Positions 1 through 6,355 of a DNA stretch of 16,290 nt are shown piece by piece (within the stretch, counting starts at the first letter, position 1; the number at the start of each line of letters is the position of its first letter). The notes under the pieces are model-generated. The model ran no database searches and was not told the DNA's origin. It saw only the letters and a program-made list of their open reading frames with translations. This DNA comes from an uncultured Clostridia bacterium. Lineage in GTDB: Bacteria; Bacillota; Clostridia; Christensenellales; UBA1242. The translations under genes and the position numbers were made by a program. The stretch covers positions 1-16,290 of the forward strand of contig CAKVMF010000006.1 of the NCBI GenBank assembly GCA_934771675.1, given 5' to 3'.

Positions 1-2466
1 GATAACCACCCACCATTTTAAGTATGGACATTTGTAAGTTGCTTCAATGTTAACTTCACCAGTTTCAATATCAAAAGCCGCAAAATTCAAGAACTTGTTA
101 TTGCTTTCAATTTTGTTTCCAGAATTTGAATACTCCATACCTTTTAAGTTGTTCATAAAAATAACGGCTTGTTTGCCTTCAGCACTTGTTCCAGAAGCTG
201 TCCAACCATGTTTGTTCTTTTGAAGTTCAAGTTCATTTTCTTTTAACTTGTCTGAAAATTCTTGAACTGCACTCAAACTCAAAAATTCACCAATGGTATC
301 ATCTTTTTCTGTTAATCTATTCATCATGAATGCTGTGAAAGTGTATGTTTCGCCAGCACTTACAAAGGCAACATCCAAATATTCACCATCTCCGTTTTCA
401 ATGATATAAATGTTGTCATATGAATAACTTTTTTGTTCGTCTTTGGTTAGTTTTCTTCCGTTAAAATTAATATAAATTACGCCATCTTCAGTTGCCGTAA
501 ATGAATATTTTTTAACAGATACAACGTTCACAAATGAATCATTGCAATCTTCAACATCATAGTGTATTTCACTAAACATATCTTTTGAAACACCCAAACT
601 TGAACCGAGATTGTTGTAATTTTCAAAAACTGAAAGATCTCTGTTAAATTCAAAATCTTTGTTTAACAAATATGCACCAGATCCAACAAGTTCATTTTTG
701 TAAATATAAAAATGTTCTGTTTGCTTAACAAGTGACAAGTATGGTCTAGACACTTCAGTATCTGAAAAATAATAGTTGTTGTTAATCAAGATGTCGGCGG
801 TCAAAAGCCCATTTTGTTGAGCTGCTGAAATGTAATTCATGTTTCCAATATAGCCAAGTTTTCTGAATGATGAAATTGTGCTGTTTGGTAAAAGTGAAGA
901 AAACACAGTGTAAGCTCCAACGCCATCAGCATACTTGTTTGTCATGATATCGTTGTATTTATCACTCAGTCCAATATACTTGATATTGCCGTGCAAATTT
1001 TCTTCTTCAAGTGCATCCATTAGTTCATATTGATAAGACTTGTCAGTTGAAATTTGTGGCGGAATTGCAAGTATATTAACCGTGCATGAAATGCAGAGAA
1101 TACTTGCAATCGTAAAACTCAAAAACTTTTTTGAAAGCACTTTTCGTTTGTTGAAGAACCATGCAAAGACAAATAGAATTACAAAAACCACAAAGATCAT
1201 TGAATAGAAAACAAATGGAGAATTTTGAGTTTTTACAGCGTCTTTTATATATGAACCAATTTCATAAAAATACAAAACTTCAAAGATTGTTATAGCTATC
1301 GCAAAAATTGAAAACATCATGATGTAAATCATTTTGAAAACACCAGTTGTTTCGCATTCGTTTTCAGGCATTGGACTATCAAAAAACTTCATAGCAAGCA
1401 ATGTTAAGCAAACTGAAAAAATGTAATAGTAGCGCATTGAAAAACCAGAATAAACTCCACCGCTCAAAAGCTCAAGGGAAACTTTGAAGATGTATGGAAA
1501 CATAAGCATTGAAATAGCGCAAATAACAAACTTGAAATTGTTTGAGCATTTTTCTTTTTTGAAAATTTTTATAATTTCCAAAATAGCAAACAAAAGCAGT
1601 GCACTATCGGTGAAAATCATTGCAAAGTTTATAAATGAGAAAACTTTCATAACTTTGTATAAATCAATTGCAATTGTTGTTCTGCTGGTCGACATATTTG
1701 CAAAAATTTGTGGGAACAAAACAGCAATGCTTGCAGCCACGGCAATAATATAAGACACAAAGAGCCTTGTTGAAACTTCTTTTTTGTTTTCCTTTTCAAC
1801 TTTAAAAATAACAAAGAGCATAAACAAAGCAACGAGTATAAAGTTTGAAAGCACGCCAACTGAAAAACATGTGATAACATACCAAATAAGTAGAAGCGTA
1901 AATCTCAAAATCTTTTTATCGTAAACAAGTCCGTGGAATGCATCGAACAAAAGAAGCGTAAGTGCTGGGTAAGTGATCCATGTTAAAAATGAATATGCTT
2001 GAAGAGTGTAACCTGAAAATACAAACAAAATTCCAATAACTGTTCTTGTGAATAGATTTAAGTTTTTGAAATATTTTTTTGAAAACCAAACAAACACAAA
2101 CGCATTAAACAGGCACATAAAAACAAATGCAAAATTGAACATTTGCAAGCAGTGCGCTTCGCCGCCAAGTAAACACAAAACGTAAAATGGTGAAAGAAGC
2201 ATGTATTCAATTGTTGTGAAAATTTCCATACCGCCGCATATGTATGGCGAATAAAATAGTGATGACTCACCTTTCAAAAATTTTATTAAATTTGTAAAAT
2301 AAGGTCCAATTTGCGCATCACTATCTGACACCAAACAAACCTTGCTTCCAAAAGGAAAGGTTCCTGTGCATGCAAAGATAATGTTTAAAACAACAAACAC
2401 AATGCCAAGAAGCACAAAATATTCCTTATTTTTTGATATAAACTTTGAAGTTTTCTTTTGTTCCAT
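1..2466 (-). CDS. YfhO-family polytopic membrane protein, C-terminus cut by window edge
   Basis: An open frame of 822 codons reads leftwards from ATG 2466 and has no stop before the window edge, so the gene is partial. After a lysine-rich start, hydrophobic segment 1 covers about residues 16-33. A periplasmic-type loop follows with SDSDAQIGPYF (47-57) and then CGGME...LLSPFYVLCLLGG, the arrangement typical of YfhO proteins (D..xQ..pyF, then GG.E..., then SPF..L). Many more hydrophobic segments follow, then a long soluble C-terminal part. Near the edge this has HGW-ASG and EATYKCPYLKWW, resembling the YfhO ending (GW...VDG...ieltY.p). Known YfhO proteins act in glycosylation of lipoteichoic acid or other cell-surface glycans, probably from lipid-linked sugars. 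The substrate here cannot be read. It diverges from acpS. The start is uncertain: GGAG lies 1 nt before the ATG, too close for normal use, and another in-frame ATG is at 2484. Confidence 0.85.
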   Translation of the reverse strand, partial: MEQKKTSKFISKNKEYFVLLGIVFVVLNIIFACTGTFPFGSKVCLVSDSDAQIGPYFTNLIKFLKGESSLFYSPYICGGMEIFTTIEYMLLSPFYVLCLLGGEAHCLQMFNFAFVFMCLFNAFVFVWFSKKYFKNLNLFTRTVIGILFVFSGYTLQAYSFLTWITYPALTLLLFDAFHGLVYDKKILRFTLLLIWYVITCFSVGVLSNFILVALFMLFVIFKVEKENKKEVSTRLFVSYIIAVAASIAVLFPQIFANMSTSRTTIAIDLYKVMKVFSFINFAMIFTDSALLLFAILEIIKIFKKEKCSNNFKFVICAISMLMFPYIFKVSLELLSGGVYSGFSMRYYYIFSVCLTLLAMKFFDSPMPENECETTGVFKMIYIMMFSIFAIAITIFEVLYFYEIGSYIKDAVKTQNSPFVFYSMIFVVFVILFVFAWFFNKRKVLSKKFLSFTIASILCISCTVNILAIPPQISTDKSYQYELMDALEEENLHGNIKYIGLSDKYNDIMTNKYADGVGAYTVFSSLLPNSTISSFRKLGYIGNMNYISAAQQNGLLTADILINNNYYFSDTEVSRPYLSLVKQTEHFYIYKNELVGSGAYLLNKDFEFNRDLSVFENYNNLGSSLGVSKDMFSEIHYDVEDCNDSFVNVVSVKKYSFTATEDGVIYINFNGRKLTKDEQKSYSYDNIYIIENGDGEYLDVAFVSAGETYTFTAFMMNRLTEKDDTIGEFLSLSAVQEFSDKLKENELELQKNKHGWTASGTSAEGKQAVIFMNNLKGMEYSNSGNKIESNNKFLNFAAFDIETGEVNIEATYKCPYLKWWVVI

Positions 2467-2473
2467 GCTCCAA

Positions 2474-2501
2474 ATTATAAACATTGATGCCAAAAACTCA
2501 A
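2474..2501 (-). promoter_or_regulatory. Promoter of the YfhO-like gene
   Basis: On the minus strand a -35 TTGAGT (2501-2496), a 16-bp spacer and a perfect -10 TATAAT (2479-2474) lie directly before the ATG at 2466. Only 7 nt separate the -10 box from the ATG, so transcription should begin at or next to the start codon. Confidence 0.6.
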
Positions 2502-2518
2502 AATGTTTTGATAAAGGT

Positions 2519-2546
2519 TTGAATTTTTTGAATATTTTGATATAAT
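2519..2546 (+). promoter_or_regulatory. Promoter of acpS
   Basis: TTGAAT (2519-2524), a 16-bp spacer and TATAAT (2541-2546) precede the acpS ATG at 2553 by 6 nt. No SD lies between. The two divergent promoters are back to back, with their -35 boxes 17 bp apart. Confidence 0.65.
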
Positions 2547-2552
2547 TTATCT

Positions 2553-2900
2553 ATGGAAATTGGTATTGATATTGAGCAAAATGAAAGATTTAAAGACGTT
2601 ACGCAAAAGTTTATAGAGCGAGCTTACACAAAAAGTGAAATTGAATATGCTTCAAGATTTGTGAATAAACATGAAGTTTTTTGTTCGCTTTGGTGCGTAA
2701 AAGAAGCGACTGTTAAGGCTTTTTCAAACTTAAAAATTCCATTTCAAGATATTGAAGTTTCAGCCACGCCAGAAGGCAGACCTTTTATTGTTAAAAATGA
2801 AGTGATTTCAAATGAGCTCAAAAAACTCGGCATGAGTGAAATAAAAATTTCGCTTTCGCATGCAAAGGATTATTCGACGGCGGTGTGTGTTATTTTTTAA
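2553..2900 (+). CDS. acpS: Holo-[acyl-carrier-protein] synthase
   Basis: This 115-residue protein has the length and motifs of AcpS. AcpS transfers 4'-phosphopantetheine from CoA to the serine of apo-ACP and so activates the fatty acid synthesis carrier in the cytoplasm. GIDIE (residues 4-8) carries the Mg-binding Asp6, and WCVKEATVKA (47-56) carries the second metal ligand Glu51 and the conserved lysines. IKISLSHAKDYSTAVCVI (97-114) is the usual end of the fold. The gene stands alone: it diverges from the YfhO-like gene and is followed 3 nt after its TAA by a 128-bp palindromic element. No SD precedes the ATG, and the -10 box ends 6 nt upstream, so the mRNA is probably leaderless. The function call is firm; the start is supported because GIDI sits at its normal distance from the N-terminus. 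Confidence 0.93.
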   Translation: MEIGIDIEQNERFKDVTQKFIERAYTKSEIEYASRFVNKHEVFCSLWCVKEATVKAFSNLKIPFQDIEVSATPEGRPFIVKNEVISNELKKLGMSEIKISLSHAKDYSTAVCVIF

Positions 2901-2903
2901 TTT

Positions 2904-3031
2904 CCAAACGGCAAAAAATAGCCAATTAACTTCGTTTCTAAAAAAAATTCTAGACAGTCATGTACTTCGTTGTACACTCCTGCCTAGAATTTTTTTTGAG
3001 CCTCGTTACTTAACTATTTTTTGCCGTTTGG
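2904..3031 (+). repeat. 128-bp nested palindromic element, copy A
   Basis: The ends are an 18-bp perfect inverted repeat, CCAAACGGCAAAAAATAG at 2904-2921 and its complement at 3014-3031. Inside is a 14-bp perfect stem (2940-2953 with 2984-2997; TTCTAG plus an A8/T8 tract), then CAG/CTG (2955-2957 with 2980-2982) and an apical TGTAC/GTACA stem around a TTCGTT loop. Copy C at 10912-11039 has the same length, related ends and a core at the same offset. No reading frame of interest is present. It starts 3 nt after the acpS stop and probably also serves as a terminator. Confidence 0.85.
2940..2997. terminator. Inner hairpin of copy A, likely bidirectional terminator
   Basis: The stem AAAAAAAATTCTAG / CTAGAATTTTTTTT gives a strong hairpin followed by eight T on either strand. 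It is well placed to end acpS transcription (+). It could also stop minus-strand transcripts that read through from the RdgB-like gene. Confidence 0.6.
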
Positions 3032-3037
3032 TAAATA

Positions 3038-3101
3038 TTGTGTAAACTCCTGCCTGGGGATTTTTCTATTCCTTCTTACTTACTCAATTTTTGCCGCTTG
3101 G
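3038..3101 (+). repeat. Half copy (right arm) of the 128-bp element, copy B
   Basis: This segment begins 7 bp after copy A and repeats its right half in the same orientation. It has ACTCCTGCCT (3045-3054, also at 2975-2984 in copy A), a T-rich stretch, CTTACTTACT, and the terminal AATTTTTGCCGCTTGG ending at 3101. The end resembles both copy A (TTTTTTGCCGTTTGG) and copy C (ATTTTTGCCTTGTGG). A matching left arm is not visible, so it is either a decayed solo half or the remnant of a second element adjoining A. Confidence 0.6.
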
Positions 3102-3278
3102 ATATTTAGTTGAATAAGCGTAGTCTTGTTTTCTTTGTCTAACACTTAATTTTAGTCCCTTGGAAAAGTAGAACATTGGCTTTGCCTAGCAAATAATTTT
3201 TCACCTGAAAGGGAAAGAAAATATTTTGAAAGTGGTAAGCACTTTGATATAAAAGGTAAGAAAATACAAAATAAGCAT
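3102..3278. other. Gene-free spacer without a recognised feature
   Basis: I see no supported gene here. An uninterrupted + frame from 3156 to a TAA at 3297-3299 has no ATG, GTG or TTG with an SD and no recognisable motif. A small hairpin AAAGTG-GTAAG-CACTTT lies at 3229-3245. The stretch separates the palindromic elements from the structured repeat at 3279. Confidence 0.4.
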
Positions 3279-3320
3279 GTCTCCCTGAGGAAGCCGTAAG
3301 GCTGACGTGAGGGTCTCAGC
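3279..3320. repeat. Short GC-richer structured segment, possible dispersed repeat
   Basis: In otherwise very AT-rich DNA, this 42-bp block is GC-richer. It contains AGCC-GTAA-GGCT (3292-3303) enclosed by CTGAG (3285-3289) and CTCAG (3314-3318). From memory it resembles short dispersed repeats with 'CAGCCTTACGGCT' cores in gut Clostridia. That resemblance is an inference and I cannot test it here. Confidence 0.35.
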
Positions 3321-3325
3321 CTTTA

Positions 3326-3366
3326 AATAAAAAAACAGGAGCAACTCCGCCCCTGTTTATTTTTTT
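3326..3366 (-). terminator. Rho-independent terminator of the hisS-rdgB unit
   Basis: On the minus strand AAACAGG (3358-3352) pairs with CCTGTTT (3339-3333), with an inner GC / GC step. A T-run continues to 3329. It lies just after the TAA of the RdgB-like gene (3371). An A/T tract on both sides makes it potentially bidirectional. Confidence 0.75.
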
Positions 3367-3370
3367 GATT

Positions 3371-3958
3371 TTATTTTTCATCTAGCCACTCTTTGAATTT
3401 TTGGACTGCTCTGCCACGATGTGAAACAGAATCTTTTTCTTTTTCAGTTGCTTCACCAAAAGTTTTGTTTAAATCATCAGAATGGAACAAACAATCATAG
3501 CAAAAACTTTCATCACCAATTTTTTCGGTTGTGATTTGCCCCATGGTTTTACCAGAAAAATATTTTGTTTGGGCAGAATCTTCATAGCAAAGGCAGCATT
3601 CATAATATGCAGTTCTATCTTTAACACCTTGCATATTTTTCAAAACTTCTTGACGATTGCCTTCGTCATCATGGTCAAGTGCATATCTTGCTGAATGAAC
3701 TCCAGGAGCTCCGTCAAGCGCAACAATAAAAAGTCCTGAATCATCAGCAACAACCGGCAAGTCCAAGTTTTGCTTTTTCAAAAACTCACGGACTGCGTCT
3801 GCCTTGATTTTTGAATTTTCTTCAAGGGTATCACCAGTTTCATCAATTTCTTCATTAAAACCAATGTCTTTGAGTGACAAAATTTCAACATTTTCAAGCA
3901 TTGCTCTAAACTCTGTTAGCTTGTGATTGTTTTTTGTTGCAAGGACAATTTTTTGCAT
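3371..3958 (-). CDS. RdgB/HAM1-family XTP/dITP pyrophosphatase
   Basis: This 195-residue protein belongs to the ITPase/HAM1 family. Such enzymes hydrolyse non-canonical purine triphosphates (dITP, XTP, ITP) to the monophosphate plus pyrophosphate and so keep them out of DNA and RNA. Diagnostic parts are IVLATKNNHKLTEF (residues 4-17), TGDTLEENSKIKA (41-53), VVADDSGLFIVALDGAPGVHSARYA (69-93) with the catalytic Asp pair, KTFGEAT (165-171) and SHRGRA (179-184). The base-contacting motif usually reads FGYDP; here it is FCYDC (152-156), keeping Tyr and Asp but losing Gly and Pro. The ATG has a good SD (AAGGAG at 3971-3966). It lies 30 bp after hisS with no promoter in the gap, so the two are probably co-transcribed. 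The family call is firm. Substrate preference may differ because of the altered motif. Confidence 0.9.
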   Translation of the reverse strand: MQKIVLATKNNHKLTEFRAMLENVEILSLKDIGFNEEIDETGDTLEENSKIKADAVREFLKKQNLDLPVVADDSGLFIVALDGAPGVHSARYALDHDDEGNRQEVLKNMQGVKDRTAYYECCLCYEDSAQTKYFSGKTMGQITTEKIGDESFCYDCLFHSDDLNKTFGEATEKEKDSVSHRGRAVQKFKEWLDEK

Positions 3959-3988
3959 AATTTTTCTCCTTTTTTGCGATTTTTTGCA

Positions 3989-5245
3989 TTAAATTTCGAT
4001 AATATTGTCAATTTTTGCGATTTTTACAAGTTTTTTATAACCATTATTTTTGATTTTTTCAGCAAAATTATTGAAATTTTTTGGAAACGCAAAAGTTGCA
4101 ACTTCATAGCCTTGTTTTTGCAAAGTTTCCTTTGCTGAAACAATTTCATCAAGTGTGCTTGATTTGTCATAAACCAAAGCAAGTTTTTTGTTTTCCATTC
4201 CTTTATTTCTTTCAAGCATGAGCATAACAGTTGAATAGAATCCAATACTAAATCCAACAGCTGGAACACTTGTTCCAAGCAATTTTTCAACCATGTGGTC
4301 GTATCTTCCACCGCCGCCAATTGCTCTTCCAAACTCTTCATCATATGCTTCAAAAACTGTGCCAGTGTAATAACCTTGACCACGAATTATGCTTGCATCA
4401 TAAACAAGTTTGTAGCCGCTTGGAGCGTGTTTTGTTACAGTTTCAATAATGGATTTAAGTGAAAGAATAACATCACTTGAAATTCCAATCTCACTCAAAA
4501 TTGCAAAATTTTCTTCATTTGAACCAGCATTTTTGAGTCTATCAAAAATAGCCATAAGTTTGTTTGTTTTTGTTTCGTCATAACCATTTTCAACAAGTTC
4601 GGCCTTAACGCCACTGTCACCAATCTTGTCAAACTTGTCAAGTGAGATGCAGATATCTGCAACCATTGAAAGTTCAAACCCCACTGAAACAATAAGTTCA
4701 TTCAAAACTCTTCTATCATTCATTTTTATTGTGATTGATTCAAAGCCAAGTTTTTTGTAGGCTTGCATACCAGCGGTTAAAAGTTCAATTTCACCAATAA
4801 TTCCAGGTTCACCCAAAATATCAATGTCACATTGTGTAAATTGACGAACTCTTCCCTTTTGTGGACGTTCAGCTCTAAAAGCTTCATCAATTTGGATAGC
4901 TTTAAATGGATAAGGTAATTTTTCTTTGTTGTTTGAAAAAAATCTAACAAGTGGAACGGTCAAATCATATCGAAGACCTTCTTCAGTTATATCTTTTTCA
5001 GTTAAATTTGGTTTTGTTAAATCCAAACTTGCACCACGTTTGATTGTTTTAAACATAAGTTTTTGGTTGTCACCAGAATCACCACTAGTGAGCAAATCCA
5101 AACTTTCCAAAATTGGAGTTTTGATGTGCAAGAAACCATTTTGTTTGTAAGTATTCAAAATGATATTTTCAGCATAATCACGAACTTCCATTTCTGTTGG
5201 CATAAAATCAACAGTTCCACGAACTGGATTTGTGTTAAATTTCAT
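3989..5245 (-). CDS. hisS: Histidine--tRNA ligase (class II), with deviant motif 3
   Basis: This 418-residue HisRS-like protein should charge tRNA-His with histidine. Visible elements are the N-terminal NPVRGTVDFMP (6-16) and motif 2, FRAERPQKGRVRQFTQCDID (123-142). The histidine-specific motif RGQGYYTGTVFEAY (288-301) carries the HisRS arginine Arg288, and GGGGRYDHMVEKLLG is at 310-324. The QCDIDILG wording is closer to archaeal/eukaryotic-type HisRS than to the usual bacterial form. Motif 3 normally reads GfsiGfER; here it is GFSIGFYS (331-338), so the ATP-binding Arg is replaced by Ser338. The anticodon-binding domain (about 352-418) ends early for the family. The ATG has an AAAGGAG SD (5258-5252) and its own promoter. 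A HisZ-like regulatory paralogue is an alternative, but the intact motif 2 and RGxxYYTG favour a synthetase. Confidence 0.85.
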   Translation of the reverse strand: MKFNTNPVRGTVDFMPTEMEVRDYAENIILNTYKQNGFLHIKTPILESLDLLTSGDSGDNQKLMFKTIKRGASLDLTKPNLTEKDITEEGLRYDLTVPLVRFFSNNKEKLPYPFKAIQIDEAFRAERPQKGRVRQFTQCDIDILGEPGIIGEIELLTAGMQAYKKLGFESITIKMNDRRVLNELIVSVGFELSMVADICISLDKFDKIGDSGVKAELVENGYDETKTNKLMAIFDRLKNAGSNEENFAILSEIGISSDVILSLKSIIETVTKHAPSGYKLVYDASIIRGQGYYTGTVFEAYDEEFGRAIGGGGRYDHMVEKLLGTSVPAVGFSIGFYSTVMLMLERNKGMENKKLALVYDKSSTLDEIVSAKETLQKQGYEVATFAFPKNFNNFAEKIKNNGYKKLVKIAKIDNIIEI

Positions 5246-5267
5246 AAATTTCTCCTTTACAAGTCAT

Positions 5268-5295
5268 ATTATAACAGCAAAAAACGCATTTTCAA
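5268..5295 (-). promoter_or_regulatory. Promoter of hisS (and probably the rdgB-like gene)
   Basis: Minus-strand TTGAAA (5295-5290), a 16-bp spacer and TATAAT (5273-5268) lie 23 nt before the hisS ATG. The predicted leader is short (about 15 nt) and contains the SD, leaving no room for a T-box. Confidence 0.7.
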
Positions 5296-5308
5296 ACATT
5301 TTTTGCGT
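5277..5308 (-). terminator. Possible weak terminator after miaA, overlapping the hisS -35
   Basis: On the minus strand ACGCA (5308-5304) can pair with TGCGT (5288-5284), followed by a T6 run. Alternatively GCAAAAAA pairs with TTTTTTGC (5306-5299 with 5284-5277). The stems are short and AT-rich with a 14-15 nt loop, so partial read-through from miaA into hisS is likely. Confidence 0.35.
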
Positions 5309-5327
5309 AAATTTCAATGAATTTTAA

Positions 5328-6200
5328 TTAATTTTTTAAAAATTTTTCAACTTCACGTTTTGCATTTTCATTCAAATTTTCGTCGGCATCAATCCAAACA
5401 ATATTCTTTTCTTTGTTATACCAAGTCTGTTGTCTTTTTGCAAAATGTCGTTCTTCTTTAAAAAGTTCTTCAAAAAAGGCTTCATAACTTTCAAACTCGC
5501 CGTCCAAATATTTGATTATATTTTTAGACTCAAGCCCAAGCGACATCAAAAACTCTTTGCTTACGCCACTTGCAAGCTGCCTTTTTGTTTCTTCAATCAT
5601 ATGTGGCATACGCATTTCAAGTCTGAGTTTGATTCGATTGTAAATTTCTTCTCTGTTCCACCTGATTCCAATCTGCAAAACATCATATCTTGGTTTGTTT
5701 GGTGCGATATTTTGTTCACTCTTTTCAAGTAGTCTAACAAGTCTGCGTTTCGTTATCTCGCTTGGAAGTTCAATACTCTTCTTCTCGCAAATTGTTTTAA
5801 GCTCATCAATAGAAAGTTTTTCAAGTTCTCGTCTTCTTACTTCATCAACTGGAAGTTCAGACAAGTTATAACCTTCAACAACAGCTCTGGTATAAAGCCC
5901 AGTGCCACCAACCAAAAATGGGACTTTTCCACGAGCAATTATATCATCGATTGCTTCATATGCTTTTTTTTGGAAATCAAAAAGTGTAAATTGGTTTCCA
6001 AGTTCAGTTACATCCAAAAGATGATGCACTGCCATTTTTTGTTCATTTTCATCAACCTTTCCAGAACAATAGTCAAGACCTTTGTAAACTTGTCTTGAAT
6101 CAGCTGACACAATTTCACCATCAAATTCATTTGCAAGAAAGATTCCAAGAGAACTTTTTCCAGATGATGTTTGACCAACAATAACAACTAATTTTTCCAT
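5328..6200 (-). CDS. miaA: tRNA dimethylallyltransferase
   Basis: This 290-residue MiaA transfers a dimethylallyl group to N6 of A37 in tRNAs reading U-starting codons, which stabilises codon-anticodon pairing. The order of motifs is canonical: P-loop GQTSSGKSSL (9-18), ADSRQVYKGLDYCSGK (33-48), VHHLLDV (58-64), LVGGTGLYTRAVVEGY (96-111), LGLESKNIIKYLDGE (221-235) and RHFAKRQQTWYNKE (251-264). Its ATG comes 1 nt after the stop of a 50-codon upstream ORF (TAA-A-ATG), so it is probably translationally coupled. A GGGTGG sequence 9-14 nt upstream may serve as SD. It belongs to the rlmD transcript and is followed 82 bp later by hisS, which has its own promoter. Confidence 0.95.
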   Translation of the reverse strand: MEKLVVIVGQTSSGKSSLGIFLANEFDGEIVSADSRQVYKGLDYCSGKVDENEQKMAVHHLLDVTELGNQFTLFDFQKKAYEAIDDIIARGKVPFLVGGTGLYTRAVVEGYNLSELPVDEVRRRELEKLSIDELKTICEKKSIELPSEITKRRLVRLLEKSEQNIAPNKPRYDVLQIGIRWNREEIYNRIKLRLEMRMPHMIEETKRQLASGVSKEFLMSLGLESKNIIKYLDGEFESYEAFFEELFKEERHFAKRQQTWYNKEKNIVWIDADENLNENAKREVEKFLKN

Positions 6201-6201
6201 T

Positions 6202-6354
6202 TTACCAATCCACCCTTTTCTGGCAACCAGATTTTATATCATCATAAAAATCAAAATATCTGGAATTATTTGATAATTTTTTTGATTTTTGCTTGTTTTT
6301 GCTAGATTTTTTTGAAGATTTTTCAATATTTTGCGTTTTTTGTTTTTCATCCAT
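6202..6354 (-). CDS. Small basic protein of unknown function (50 aa) between rlmD and miaA
   Basis: An ATG-TAA frame of 50 codons fills the gap between the two flanking genes almost exactly. Its ATG (6354) starts 1 nt after the rlmD TGA (6358-6356), and its TAA (6204-6202) ends 1 nt before the miaA ATG. A GGAG (6369-6366) in the end of rlmD gives an SD 11 nt upstream. The N-terminal 30 residues are almost only Lys, Ser, Gln and Asn (for example KSSKKSSKNKQKSKK), predicted disordered and strongly basic. Residues 31-50 (SRYFDFYDDIKSGCQKRVDW) are acidic-aromatic and then basic. I recognise no family. The spacing and SD argue for real translation. Its job could be RNA or ribosome binding, or simply coupling of miaA translation; both are guesses. 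Confidence 0.55.
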   Translation of the reverse strand: MDEKQKTQNIEKSSKKSSKNKQKSKKLSNNSRYFDFYDDIKSGCQKRVDW

Positions 6355-6355
6355 A

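Noticed and set aside
1484..1753. 89-codon + frame inside the YfhO-like gene
   Set aside because: It is antisense to a well-supported membrane-protein frame; hydrophobicity comes from complementary codons.
2860..3045. 61-codon frame across the acpS end and copy A
   Set aside because: It is formed by palindromic repeat sequence and overlaps acpS out of frame.
3156..3299. Open + frame of 47 codons in the acpS-rdgB spacer
   Set aside because: It has no credible start codon or SD and no recognisable motif, and its end lies in the structured repeat.
3989..5245. HisZ (ATP phosphoribosyltransferase regulatory subunit) as an alternative for hisS
   Set aside because: Motif 2 with FRAERP...RQF and the RGxxYYTG histidine motif are intact, and no other his biosynthesis gene is adjacent.
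5246..5327. A T-box riboswitch ahead of hisS
   Set aside because: The gap is only 82 bp, the predicted leader is about 15 nt, and no T-box consensus (TGGNACCGCG-like) is visible.
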